NCBI RefSeq assembly: GCF_900086595.1
Contig: NZ_LT575472.1
Location: 3,663,571-3,727,570, forward strand
Reading direction: 5' to 3'
Length of the DNA: 64,000 bases
Source of the DNA: Clostridium nigeriense
GTDB taxonomy: Bacteria; Bacillota; Clostridia; Clostridiales; Clostridiaceae
The translations under genes were made by a program, and so were the position numbers. Below are positions 36,866-45,661 of this stretch, piece by piece; the stretch's first letter is position 1, and each line of letters begins with the position of its first letter. The notes under the pieces are model-generated. The model did not search any database. It was not told where the DNA came from and saw only the letters and a list, made by a program, of their open reading frames with translations.

Positions 36866-36900
36866 AAACAATGACTTGATATAATATCAAGTCATTGTTT
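36866..36900 (-). terminator. Terminator overlapping the TetR stop codon
   Basis: A perfect 15- to 17-bp stem AAACAATGACTTGAT/ATCAAGTCATTGTTT; the TGA stop of the TetR gene is within the stem; T6 follows on the minus strand. Confidence 0.9.
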
Positions 36901-37453
36901 CATATTTATTTAATGCTCTTATAAAACTTCCCTCTATCAAATACTTTAATTTTTCTATTAATACTTCCGGCTCCTCCTTCATGCCATCTTTCATCCATTG
37001 TATTACAAGACCTGCAAAAGCATGAGTATAAAAATCTGCTATAAATTTCTTATCACATTCTTTAACATTTATATTTATAGATATTTCCTCTATAACTTCC
37101 ATGAGTAAATTGTTTATAACTGAAAATAAATACATATCTAAATGAGTTCTACTCAAAGAATTTAATGTATTATAACAAAACTCTTTATTATTTTCTATAT
37201 ATAAAAATATTTTATAAAATCCATCAGCCCAGGTCTCATAGCTTTTGTAATTTTCTATTCCTTCAACTGCTTCTGTTTTATATATCCATTCTACAAGATC
37301 ATAAATATCCTTAAAATGATAATAAAATGTCTGCCTATTTAAATTACAATCATTAACTATATCCTTAACTGAAACTTTACTTAATGGTCTTGTTTTCATT
37401 ATTTTTTTTAATGATTCCGCCAATAATCTTTTAGTTGTAATGGAACTTGACAT
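36887..37453 (-). CDS. TetR-family regulator
   Basis: The 188-residue protein has an N-terminal helix-turn-helix (TKRLLAESLKKIM, VKDIVNDCNLNRQTFYYHFKDIYDLVEWIY) and a helical ligand domain with GLVIQWMKDGMKEEPE near the end, similar to the DhaS-like/TetR_C_33 group. The target is not evident: it sits alone between an operon and a chemoreceptor gene. GGAGGG lies 13 nt before ATG. Confidence 0.9.
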   Translation of the reverse strand: MSSSITTKRLLAESLKKIMKTRPLSKVSVKDIVNDCNLNRQTFYYHFKDIYDLVEWIYKTEAVEGIENYKSYETWADGFYKIFLYIENNKEFCYNTLNSLSRTHLDMYLFSVINNLLMEVIEEISININVKECDKKFIADFYTHAFAGLVIQWMKDGMKEEPEVLIEKLKYLIEGSFIRALNKYETMT

Positions 37454-37569
37454 TAAATCTAAATCCCTCCAAAGCTTTATAATTATTCTTACTTATATAT
37501 TTTTAAATTATAACATTGTATTAATTTGCCTTCAACTTTTGGTAAGTAATCTTCTTAATACAAGAAAAT

Positions 37570-37588
37570 GAGCTGTTAAAAACAGCCC
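37570..37588 (-). terminator. Terminator of the second dCache chemoreceptor gene
   Basis: GGGCTGTT/AACAGCTC with a TTT loop, one mismatch, then CATTTTC. Confidence 0.6.
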
Positions 37589-37599
37589 ATTCTTTTATA

Positions 37600-39618
37600 T
37601 TAAATCTTAAATTTGTTTATTAAATTATTTAAGTTCCTTGCATTATCCTTTAAACCTTCAGCCTGATTAGCCATTTCTTGTAAGCCAGAAGACTGCTCTT
37701 CTGATGCAGCACTAACTTCTTCAGTAATTGCAGCAGTTTCTTCGCCAACTGCAGCAACTTCAGATATTTTTAATACTACATTATCTTTACCAAGTGCTAT
37801 TTTATCTAAAGAATTTGTTACATCTTTAATATCATCTTCTAATTCATTTATTATATTATCTATTACCTCAAATTTTTCTTTAGTTGTAGTAAGACTTTTT
37901 CCTGTTTCATCATTTAGCTCACTAGTTTTTAATATATCTCTATAAAGTTCACTGATACTACTATTCACTTCATCTATAACACTATTTATTTCTGTAGCTG
38001 ATTTCGCTGATTCCTCTGCTAATTTTCTTACTTCGTCAGCAACTACTGCAAACCCTTTACCAGCTTCCCCCACTCTTGCTGCTTCTATACTTGCATTTAA
38101 TGCTAATAAATTAGTCTGTTCAGTAATTGACTTAATTGCCTCTATAATAATTCCTATTTCATTTGATTTATCTGATAATATATTAACCTTATTAACTATA
38201 TTATCATTTGCTTCTTTATTTACAGAGTATTTTTCACTTAGTACTTCCATAGCTCTTCTACCATCTCCTGAAGAAACCTTCACTTCACTTGAGGTCTTCA
38301 TCATTTTATCGGAACTTACTATTGATTTATTTATTTCTTGTTCTAATTCACTAACTATTTTCACACCATCATCTAATTGTGCTGCTTGATTAGTTGCTCC
38401 TTGAGCTATTTCTTGAACTGATTTTGCTATTTCTTCTCCAACATTACTTGACTCTGTTATTATTTCAAATAGTGTACTACTTCCTTCATTAACTTTTTCA
38501 GAAGCCTCCTTTACACCAGATAAAAGTATTCTCATATCATGAAGAAGGGAGTTTAATCCATCCAACATAGTAGTAACTTCTTCATTATAATAAAATTTTA
38601 TATCTACATTTTCTGTAAAGTCACCATTTTTTATTTTATCTAATATTCTTATAATTTCTTTTATAGGATTTGTTAGCTTAGATGTAAACATCTTAGAAGA
38701 AATAGTAACCATTATAACTACAAGTATTAATATTATTATAGGAAATATTATATCTTTTATATATGACATTATAAGGTCATTTGTTGGTATGAATACGCAA
38801 GTTATATATCCACTGTTTTGTTCTTTTGACTTATTAACTAAAAGCTTTTTGCCTTCTATTTGTAAATGCTCGCTCCCATCATTATTAATATTAACTACTT
38901 CCTTAATCCATGGTAAGTCATTTACACTTTTTCCTATTAAAGTCGTATCTTCACTTGCTATAATATTACCATCTTTATTAAAAATAATTGCATATGCATT
39001 ATTATTTTTATCTATTTTTTTCACAATTGTAGATATTTTTTCTAAATCTTTATCTATTGCAATTACCCCTTGAAGATCTCCCTTATCATTAAACACAGCT
39101 TTAGAATAAGTAACTATGACCTTGTTATTTACAGTATCCTTATATGGTTCTGATACAAAAACTTCATTAGGATTGTTTATTGCACCCTTATACCAATTAC
39201 TTTCCTTAGCATCAAAATCACTACCCATATTTTCATAAGGAGCTATTACAAGTTTACCATCTTCACTTGCCATATAAGCGTGAGTAACATTAAAATTCGA
39301 CTGGATATAATTATTTAATGACTTTTCTAACCAAGCTTTTTCATTATTCTTATTTTCCTTAAGACCTTTTGCATTTTCATCTCTTGATAAATATTCAACA
39401 TCTTTATCACTACTTAAATGTTCATCTGCCAAAGCTTCTTTTATTAGACTCATATTCCCCTTAATTACAGAGTTATTCACTTTATTAATATTTTTATTAA
39501 GTGAAAAGAAATTTACTACTGCAATCAATATTATTGGTATTATTGAAGTAATAACTAATAATTGAACTATTTCTCTTTTCAAGGATATTTTTTTCTTTTT
39601 AGTTTCTTTATTTTTCAT
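37600..39618 (-). CDS. Methyl-accepting chemotaxis protein with dCache domain (paralog)
   Basis: The 672-residue receptor has the same layout as the 31681-33687 protein: helix (about 18-36), dCache ([40 protein letters not shown]), second helix (about 284-306), HAMP and a long signalling domain with [18 protein letters not shown]. The signalling halves are very similar but the sensor domains have diverged, so different ligands are likely. The alanine-to-valine change in the tip (AARVGE for AARAGE) is unusual but conservative. Confidence 0.95.
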   Translation of the reverse strand: MKNKETKKKKISLKREIVQLLVITSIIPIILIAVVNFFSLNKNINKVNNSVIKGNMSLIKEALADEHLSSDKDVEYLSRDENAKGLKENKNNEKAWLEKSLNNYIQSNFNVTHAYMASEDGKLVIAPYENMGSDFDAKESNWYKGAINNPNEVFVSEPYKDTVNNKVIVTYSKAVFNDKGDLQGVIAIDKDLEKISTIVKKIDKNNNAYAIIFNKDGNIIASEDTTLIGKSVNDLPWIKEVVNINNDGSEHLQIEGKKLLVNKSKEQNSGYITCVFIPTNDLIMSYIKDIIFPIIILILVVIMVTISSKMFTSKLTNPIKEIIRILDKIKNGDFTENVDIKFYYNEEVTTMLDGLNSLLHDMRILLSGVKEASEKVNEGSSTLFEIITESSNVGEEIAKSVQEIAQGATNQAAQLDDGVKIVSELEQEINKSIVSSDKMMKTSSEVKVSSGDGRRAMEVLSEKYSVNKEANDNIVNKVNILSDKSNEIGIIIEAIKSITEQTNLLALNASIEAARVGEAGKGFAVVADEVRKLAEESAKSATEINSVIDEVNSSISELYRDILKTSELNDETGKSLTTTKEKFEVIDNIINELEDDIKDVTNSLDKIALGKDNVVLKISEVAAVGEETAAITEEVSAASEEQSSGLQEMANQAEGLKDNARNLNNLINKFKI

Positions 39619-39661
39619 TTTTCCCTCCTTATGTATGGTATAAAATATAATCCTATTATAT

Positions 39662-39688
39662 TTATCGAATATATTAGAATATAATTAA
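39662..39688 (-). promoter_or_regulatory. Sigma-28-like promoter of the second dCache chemoreceptor gene
   Basis: TTAA, 15 nt, TTCGATAA on the minus strand, the same spacing as at 33722-33748. Confidence 0.5.
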
Positions 39689-39746
39689 CATATTTTTCGA
39701 CGTAAACTACTTTTTATTTACACTTTGCTTTATTTTAAGTTTATAT

Positions 39747-39786
39747 AAAAAATGGTACTATCAAATTAATGATAGTACCATTTTTT
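39747..39786 (-). terminator. Terminator of the lysine-type transporter operon
   Basis: A perfect 17-bp stem centred on ATGGTACTATCA with a 6-nt loop; it overlaps the stop codon of the ATPase gene. Confidence 0.9.
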
Positions 39787-40525
39787 ATATAGATTTAAAT
39801 GTACGTTTTAAGAATTCACGAGTACGTTCTTTTTTAGGATTGTTGAATATTTCCTCAGGAGTGCCTTCTTCTTCAATAACACCATTGTTCATAAATACCA
39901 CTCTATCTGAAACTTCTTTTGCAAATCCCATTTCATGTGTAACAACTAACATAGTAAGTCCTGTTTCTGCTAGTTCCTTCATTACCTTTAATACTTCCCC
40001 TACCATTTCAGGGTCCAAAGCAGAGGTTGGCTCATCAAATAATATAACATCTGGTTCCATTGATAAAGCTCTTGCTATAGCTACTCTTTGCTTTTGTCCA
40101 CCTGACAATTGCTTTGGTTTAGCATTTATATAGTTCCCCATACCTACTATATCTAAATACTTCATAGCAACTTTTTCTGCTTCTTCTTTTGATCTTCCTA
40201 GTACTTTTACTTGTCCTACAACACAATTGCTTAAAACATTATGATTATTAAACAAATTAAATTGTTGGAAAACCATTCCTAACTTAGTTCTATATTGGTA
40301 TATATCATGATTATCATCTAAAATATTTTCCCCATTATATATAATTTCTCCACCTGATGGCTTTTCTAAAAGATTTATACATCTTAATAATGTAGATTTA
40401 CCAGAACCAGAAGATCCTATTATACAAACAACTTCTCCTTTTTTTACTGAAAAGTCTATGTCCTTTAAAACTTCATGACTTCCAAAGGCTTTACTTAAAT
40501 GTTTAACTTCTATTACTTTTTTCAT
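39785..40525 (-). CDS. Amino-acid ABC transporter ATPase
   Basis: The 246-residue ATPase is of the GlnQ/HisP polar-amino-acid type: Walker [29 protein letters not shown], Walker [21 protein letters not shown] and VVTHEMGFA. It is the last gene of a binding protein-permease-ATPase operon controlled by a lysine riboswitch, so lysine is the most likely substrate. Confidence 0.95.
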   Translation of the reverse strand: MKKVIEVKHLSKAFGSHEVLKDIDFSVKKGEVVCIIGSSGSGKSTLLRCINLLEKPSGGEIIYNGENILDDNHDIYQYRTKLGMVFQQFNLFNNHNVLSNCVVGQVKVLGRSKEEAEKVAMKYLDIVGMGNYINAKPKQLSGGQKQRVAIARALSMEPDVILFDEPTSALDPEMVGEVLKVMKELAETGLTMLVVTHEMGFAKEVSDRVVFMNNGVIEEEGTPEEIFNNPKKERTREFLKRTFKSI

Positions 40526-40545
40526 ATTAATTCCTCCTTAGGCCA

Positions 40546-41307
40546 TTACACAGATTTATTAACCATATCTTCTGGTCTAGCAACTTGCATTTGATTTCCA
40601 GCTATTATATAGTTTTCTGGACCATCTATCTTCTTTTCTAGATATCTTAATATTCTTGTAACAGTAAATGTCATTACAAAATAAAGAACACATGCTACTG
40701 AGAATGATTCGAAATATCTAAAGTTATTTCCTGCTATTGATTTAGTTTGGAAGAATAATTCAGATACTGAAATTACATTTAATACTGAAGTATCCTTAAT
40801 ATTAATAACAAATTCATTTCCTGTAGCTGGTAATATATTTCTAATTACTTGTGGTAATACTACATTAACCATAGTTTGAAAGTGGTTCATACCAATAGCT
40901 TGAGCTGCTTCGAATTGTCCTTTATCTATAGAAACTATGCCCCCTCTTACTATTTCCGCCATATAAGCTCCAGTATTTATTGAAACTATAAATAAACCTG
41001 CAACTATTGCATTAATATCTATACCAAAAGCTGCTGCTGAACCATAATAGATTACCATGGCTTGAACAATCATAGGAGTTCCTCTGAAAAATTCTATATA
41101 TGCAGATAAAATTATATTAACTACTTTTAAAATTATTCTTTTTATACCCTTTTCTGGTACTGGTATTGTTCTAATAACTCCTATTATAAGACCAATAAAT
41201 GTTCCTATTAATGTACCTATTATTGAAATTAATAACGTAATCCCTGCCCCACGTAAAAACATTTGCCAGTTATTTGAAACTATTGTTATTATCCAATCTA
41301 AACTCAT
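40546..41307 (-). CDS. Amino-acid ABC transporter permease
   Basis: The 253-residue protein has about five membrane helices and the HisM/GlnP-type inner-membrane motif, seen as EAAQAIGMNHFQTMVNVVLPQ (EAA loop) at about 141-161. The RGTPMIVQ segment is also typical of the family. AAGGAGAG precedes the ATG. It pairs with the ATPase 20 nt downstream. Confidence 0.95.
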   Translation of the reverse strand: MSLDWIITIVSNNWQMFLRGAGITLLISIIGTLIGTFIGLIIGVIRTIPVPEKGIKRIILKVVNIILSAYIEFFRGTPMIVQAMVIYYGSAAAFGIDINAIVAGLFIVSINTGAYMAEIVRGGIVSIDKGQFEAAQAIGMNHFQTMVNVVLPQVIRNILPATGNEFVINIKDTSVLNVISVSELFFQTKSIAGNNFRYFESFSVACVLYFVMTFTVTRILRYLEKKIDGPENYIIAGNQMQVARPEDMVNKSV

Positions 41308-41362
41308 AATCTACTCTCCTTACATGACTATCATAATGATAGTCAAATTAAAATTAATAATA

Positions 41363-41440
41363 AAGAATGAATAATCATAGAAGTAATGTGCCCCAAATTA
41401 CTAAAAACTTTATTTTATCAAAACTCTAAAATAAGTTTTT
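41363..41440. repeat. Copy 1 of a noncoding dispersed repeat
   Basis: An AAGAATGAATAATCATAG block through CCAAATTAC, then a hairpin AAAACTT/AAGTTTT, matches the element at 60314-60387 (about 33 of 39 positions in the first part). It lies between the permease and binding protein genes of one operon. Confidence 0.5.
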
Positions 41441-41479
41441 CATTAATTCTTCATTTTAATTTCTTCACTCTTATTTAAT

Positions 41480-42310
41480 TTATTGTGCTGCTGGTTGATT
41501 TTTAATAGCAGTATCCATTATTTCTAGTCTTTCAGTATCAGAAATTCCCTTTAGAATTTCATTTATCTTATCTTTTAATTCACTATCTTTTTTAACTCCA
41601 ACTGCAATAGCTGTATCTTCTTCTGAAGTTTCAAATCCTTCTTTAAACTCTACCATTTTAAAGTTTTCATTTGCCATTTGTGCACTAAGAGCCTCTGGTC
41701 TTTCTGTTACATATCCATCTATAACTCCTGATTCTAATGCAACTCTCATAGCTGGGAAGTTGTCCATTGCTGTTTGTTTCTTTACATTAGGAATTTGATC
41801 TATTACTGAATAGTGGAATGTATTTAATTGACCTGTTATCTTAGCTCCTGAAAAATCTTTTAAAGTTTCTGCATTTTCATAAGCTCCACCTTTTTTAACA
41901 AGCATAACTAAATCTGACTTATAATAAATATCTGTAAAATCTATAGTTTCTTTACGCTCTGCTGTTGGAGACATCCCTGCTATAATAGCATCTATCTTTC
42001 CAGATGTTAAAGCCGGAACTAGCCCGTCCCATTCAGTTTTAACAATTACTAACTTCTTACCTAATGAATCTGCTATCTTTTTAGCAATTTCAACATCGTA
42101 TCCACCTGCATATTCTGCTCCCCCATTTATCTTTACTGCTCCATTTGAATCATCTGTTTGAGTCCAGTTAAAAGGAGCATAGCCTGCTTCCATACCTACC
42201 CTAAACACATCTTCAGCTGCAGCCTCCTTATCTTTTGCTGATCCACAACCTGTTAAAGTTAATGCTGCTGTTACTACAGCTAAAATTAATAATGATAGTT
42301 TTTTCTTCAT
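41480..42310 (-). CDS. Amino-acid (probably lysine) binding lipoprotein
   Basis: I start at ATG 42310 (MKKKLSLL); the longer open frame upstream runs through a terminator. The 276-residue precursor has a lipoprotein signal with C22 in LTGCGS and a family 3 solute-binding fold (FRVGMEAGYAPFNWTQ, YDVEIAKKIADSLGK, IIAGMSPTAERKETIDFT). Being the first gene after an L-box riboswitch, it most probably binds lysine. The permease is 172 nt downstream, an unusually large gap filled by a repeat. Confidence 0.94.
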   Translation of the reverse strand: MKKKLSLLILAVVTAALTLTGCGSAKDKEAAAEDVFRVGMEAGYAPFNWTQTDDSNGAVKINGGAEYAGGYDVEIAKKIADSLGKKLVIVKTEWDGLVPALTSGKIDAIIAGMSPTAERKETIDFTDIYYKSDLVMLVKKGGAYENAETLKDFSGAKITGQLNTFHYSVIDQIPNVKKQTAMDNFPAMRVALESGVIDGYVTERPEALSAQMANENFKMVEFKEGFETSEEDTAIAVGVKKDSELKDKINEILKGISDTERLEIMDTAIKNQPAAQ

Positions 42311-42356
42311 AGTACATATCCTCTCTTTCTTATAAATAATTTTTGAAATAAAAAAT

Positions 42357-42377
42357 ACCAACCTAATTTTGGTTGGT
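42357..42377 (-). terminator. Second terminator of the lysine riboswitch leader
   Basis: ACCAACC/GGTTGGT with a 7-nt loop, followed by ATTTTTTATTT on the minus strand. Its left side overlaps GATAGCAC (42376-42383), which is complementary to the 3' strand of aptamer stem P1. Confidence 0.7.
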
Positions 42378-42414
42378 GCTATCCTAAATAATTCAGATAA
42401 GATACTATAAAAAA

Positions 42415-42441
42415 ATAACTGAGCGGTTGGGCTCAGGTTAT
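42415..42441 (-). terminator. First terminator of the lysine riboswitch leader
   Basis: ATAACCTGAGC/GCTCAGTTAT with one bulged C and the loop CCAACC, followed by T7 on the minus strand. Confidence 0.8.
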
Positions 42442-42475
42442 ATTCATAGTTACTTTACCCTCATCTTTCCCATTT

Positions 42476-42651
42476 GAGATAGCACAACTTAATAAACCGG
42501 GAAGTTTATTAAGACAGTCCTGCAGTTCTTAACTGCAGACCCAGCAAGCAATATTGAGAAATATTACAAGCTTCGGCAAAATTTCCTTCTCCTTAGTTTC
42601 ACAGCACTCTCAAGCTCCACTAAAGACTGTTAAATTTTGCGCCTCTACCTC
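42476..42651 (-). promoter_or_regulatory. Lysine riboswitch (L-box) aptamer
   Basis: Read on the minus strand the region has the conserved L-box blocks in order: GAGGTAGAGGCGC at the 5' side of P1, AAGGAGAAGG, TTTTGCCGAAGC, TTGCTGGGTCTG, GGACTGTC and the closing GTGCTATCTC. GAGGTAG pairs with CTATCTC to close P1. Lysine binding is expected to favour termination before the transporter genes, so uptake is switched off when lysine is plentiful. Confidence 0.95.
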
Positions 42652-42680
42652 ACAAGTTAGTGAGGTATTTATTTAATTTT

Positions 42681-42715
42681 ATATATAGCTTACAACTTTT
42701 ACCTTAACATGTCAA
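42681..42715 (-). promoter_or_regulatory. Promoter of the lysine transporter operon
   Basis: A consensus TTGACA at 42710-42715 with an AT-rich TATATAAA -10 region about 17-22 nt downstream, 30-60 nt before the aptamer. Confidence 0.55.
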
Positions 42716-42780
42716 TAGAAAATACTTAAATTTATTCACAGAATATTAAAATTTCAAATTATACGCTATTAAACTTCAAG

Positions 42781-44382
42781 CTATTTTTTTATTATATTAC
42801 CATTTTTACTATCTACTATTATTCCATTATCCATAGATATATTTCCATTAATTATTACGTACTTTATGCCCTTAGGACTCTTAGATTTATTAATATAGTC
42901 CTCATACCCTACTATATCTTTTAAATCAAATATAGTTACATCTGCATTTTTTCCTTCTTTTAAAATCCCTATATCTTTTAGTCCTAAAGTTTTTGCTGGT
43001 AATAAGGTGCATTTATAAATACACTCTTCTAAAGTTAATGCTTTTTTATCTCTAACATATTTACCTATAAATAATGGATAGTTTCCATATAGTCTTGGAT
43101 GTGGATCTCCAGCTGGTATGCTATCTGATCCAACCATTTGAAATGGATGCTTTATAAGCTTTATTGTGTCTTCTTCTGAAAAAATATTTAAAGTTACTAT
43201 TCCAACTCCAGTTTCTTCAGAAACTAGTAAATCAGCAACAAAATTTAATGGATGAATATTTTTTTCTTTAGCTATTTCACCAACTGTTCTACCTATATAT
43301 TTTGAATTTTCTTCCTTGTTTAATGATGTTATTAATATTCCATCCCAAGTAGCAATATAACTATAGTTGTCCCATCCAACATAATTAGTATTTAGATCTT
43401 CAAGCTCCTTCTTTACCCTTTCTATAACCTTATTATCTTTAAGCATATTTAACATAGCTTCATTTCCTTTTTCAGTTATCCAAGGCGGTAAAAGTTGAGT
43501 CATTAAAGTACTTCCTGAAAGATATAGATGCTCATCAAAAGTAATATTTATTCCATCTTTTATAGCTTCATCAACTAAATTAATTAATTTATCTGCTGTA
43601 CATCCAAGCTCCTTTGAATCATAAGATCTCATATGAGATATATGAATCTTTGCCCCTGAAACTCTTGCTACATCAATTACTTCCTTTATAGCTTTTACTA
43701 TATTTCTATCATGATTTCTTACATGAACCATAACAATCCCATTATATTTTTTAATAACCTTGCATAACTCTATTAATTCTTTTCCCTTACTATAAATCCC
43801 AGGCATATATTGAAGACCCAATGACATACCTATAGCCCCTTGCTTCATGGCATCTTCAGCTAAATTACACATTTCTTTAATTTCATCATTTGATGCTTCT
43901 GATGGATTAAATCCCATTATCTTAGCTCTAATTGCACCATGAGAAATAAGTACTGCGTAATTATTTTTAATCTTATCTTCTTTTATCTTTTTAAAGTAAT
44001 TATTAACATCCTTAAAATTAAATTTTATATTAGGACAGCCTACAACTCCCTTTATGTAATTTTTCCAAAGCTTTGTTTCATCTTCTATACACGGTACTAC
44101 TCCTAATCCACATTGTCCAACTAACTCTGTAGTAACACCTTGTCTTATTTTAAGATTTTGTATATCTTCATCCATAAAAGGAACTAAATCATTATGGCTG
44201 TGAACATCTATAAATCCTGGCGAAACTACAAGCCCCTCTGCATCTATAACTTTATTTGCATTTTCAGTTATATTTACTTTAATTTTAACTATTTTCCCTT
44301 CCTTGATTCCTAAATCCATTTTATTAGCTGGATTCCCAGTACCATCTACTATCAATCCATTTTTTATTAAGATATCTAACAC
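42781..44382 (-). CDS. D-aminoacylase / N-acyl-D-amino-acid amidohydrolase
   Basis: The 533-residue enzyme is an amidohydrolase-superfamily protein releasing D-amino acids from N-acyl derivatives. Metal and active-site landmarks are HSHND in GFIDVHSHND, the bridging cysteine in ELVGQCGLG, MVHVRNHD, ISHMRS and GSDSIPAGDPHPR. I choose GTG 44382 with AGGGAG 9 nt upstream; the ATG three codons earlier abuts that site. It lies upstream of the riboswitch-controlled operon but has a separate transcript. It may recycle peptidoglycan-derived D-amino acids. Confidence 0.88.
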   Translation of the reverse strand: MLDILIKNGLIVDGTGNPANKMDLGIKEGKIVKIKVNITENANKVIDAEGLVVSPGFIDVHSHNDLVPFMDEDIQNLKIRQGVTTELVGQCGLGVVPCIEDETKLWKNYIKGVVGCPNIKFNFKDVNNYFKKIKEDKIKNNYAVLISHGAIRAKIMGFNPSEASNDEIKEMCNLAEDAMKQGAIGMSLGLQYMPGIYSKGKELIELCKVIKKYNGIVMVHVRNHDRNIVKAIKEVIDVARVSGAKIHISHMRSYDSKELGCTADKLINLVDEAIKDGINITFDEHLYLSGSTLMTQLLPPWITEKGNEAMLNMLKDNKVIERVKKELEDLNTNYVGWDNYSYIATWDGILITSLNKEENSKYIGRTVGEIAKEKNIHPLNFVADLLVSEETGVGIVTLNIFSEEDTIKLIKHPFQMVGSDSIPAGDPHPRLYGNYPLFIGKYVRDKKALTLEECIYKCTLLPAKTLGLKDIGILKEGKNADVTIFDLKDIVGYEDYINKSKSPKGIKYVIINGNISMDNGIIVDSKNGNIIKK

Positions 44383-44635
44383 TTTTAACATCTCCCTATA
44401 ACTAATTCTCAATATTTTACTATAAATCCACTTATTATTATATTCCTTTATTTATAATTCTTCATTTTATTTACCCTTCATATTCCACTATAAATTAGGA
44501 AACTTTCCCTTATTTCGAATATAGATATTAAATAATCTATATTTCTCTTAATATAAAGAAATATTTGATTTTTAAGAGTAAAATTTATTTTTTTATAAAT
44601 ACTATCTAGTGATAATTAAATTAATGGAGGTCATT

Positions 44636-44845
44636 ATGTCTAAATATACTGGAGTAGTTAAATGGTATAGTATGGAAAAGGGTTATGGATTTATTTCATG
44701 CAATGAAGGCAATGATGTTTTTGTTCATCATTCTCAAATTAAAGAAAAGGGTCCTGAAAAAGATTTACATGAAGGAGAGAATATATCTTTTGATATTCAA
44801 GAAGGTAACAAAGGCCCAATGGCTATAAATGTACAAAAAATGTAA
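44636..44845 (+). CDS. cspA: Cold-shock protein
   Basis: The 69-residue OB-fold nucleic-acid chaperone has RNP1-like KGYGFIS and RNP2 DVFVHHSQI motifs and the EGENISFDIQEG segment. ATG 44636 has GGAGG 5 nt upstream. KGYGF replaces the commoner KGFGF. An inverted repeat AATATAGAT/ATCTATATT at 44518-44543 lies in the upstream region and could belong to a structured leader. Confidence 0.95.
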   Translation: MSKYTGVVKWYSMEKGYGFISCNEGNDVFVHHSQIKEKGPEKDLHEGENISFDIQEGNKGPMAINVQKM

Positions 44846-44846
44846 A

Positions 44847-44891
44847 AAGCCTGTACTAGAAAGATTAAACACTTTCTAGTACAGACTTTTT
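44847..44891 (+). terminator. Terminator of the cold-shock gene
   Basis: A 13-bp perfect stem CTGTACTAGAAAG/CTTTCTAGTACAG followed by ACTTTTTTTC. Confidence 0.92.
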
Positions 44892-44967
44892 TTCAATTAT
44901 ATTAATATATACATTTAAACTCTGAGGAAATCCCGATATAAAAGGTATACAAAAGTCACATTTTATA

Positions 44968-45375
44968 TTATTTATCTAGCTTATTATCTACAGGTAACTG
45001 CTTGTCTACAGTTATAACATGATTTATTAGCCAGTTAGTTACAAACTTTAATAAATCAAGTAAATAAGTTTGTTGATTATCATCAATTAGATTATAGTCT
45101 ACAGTCTCAATTTTATTGATGAAATCTTTATGTTTTAATTTATGTTCAAAAAATTTATTGTATCTTATCGAAAGCATATATTCTTCTTCTGCTTTAAAAT
45201 GATACTTTGTATAATCCTTAAGTTCTTCTATAGCTTCTATTATATGATCATATTTGTCTATTAAAAATTCATTATTATATAAATCATATATTCTATTAAA
45301 TAATCTAAATAATTCTTTATGTTGATTATCTATTATTGCTATTCCTGTTTTATATTTATCGCTCCATTCAATCAT
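44968..45375 (-). CDS. Bacteriohemerythrin
   Basis: The 135-residue protein is an oxygen-binding di-iron four-helix bundle. Ligands are visible: IDNQHKELF, YTKYHFKAEEEYM (H and E), EHKLKHKDF and WLINHVITVDK (H and D). It has no fused output domain. Its position beside a chemoreceptor gene suggests a role in oxygen sensing or buffering during aerotaxis; that is inference. GAGGGG precedes the ATG. The 286-nt region to its right holds no gene. Confidence 0.95.
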   Translation of the reverse strand: MIEWSDKYKTGIAIIDNQHKELFRLFNRIYDLYNNEFLIDKYDHIIEAIEELKDYTKYHFKAEEEYMLSIRYNKFFEHKLKHKDFINKIETVDYNLIDDNQQTYLLDLLKFVTNWLINHVITVDKQLPVDNKLDK

Positions 45376-45615
45376 ATTTACAAATCCCCTCTTAGAATTA
45401 TAAATAACCCAACCTATTTATATTATTACCCTTTAATAGTGTTAGATAAAAACTTACGCTAGCAAACCTTGATCCAAATATTAATTTTAAATCCCCCAAT
45501 ATATTTAGTGATTATATCTATTTAAAATCTCCCCAGAATTTATTCCTTATTATTATACGGTTCAATAATATTTATATCAATAGCCTAATCTTATTATTTA
45601 CAAATAATATTAAAA

Positions 45616-45658
45616 AAAGAAGAAAATAGAATATACGGCATCTTCTACTTTCTTCTTT
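45616..45658 (-). terminator. Terminator of the third chemoreceptor gene
   Basis: AAAGAAGAAA/TTTCTTCTTT around a partly paired 23-nt interior, with T7 on the minus strand. Confidence 0.75.
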
Positions 45659-45661
45659 AAA

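Noticed and set aside
31681-39618. A composite mobile element bounded by the two chemoreceptor paralogs
   Set aside because: The paralogs are in direct orientation and similar, but there is no integrase, target duplication or compositional break; simple gene duplication explains them.
42311-42361. An N-terminal extension of the amino-acid binding protein (MVFFISK...)
   Set aside because: It would run through a riboswitch terminator and place the lipoprotein signal internally; ATG 42310 has a proper site and signal peptide.
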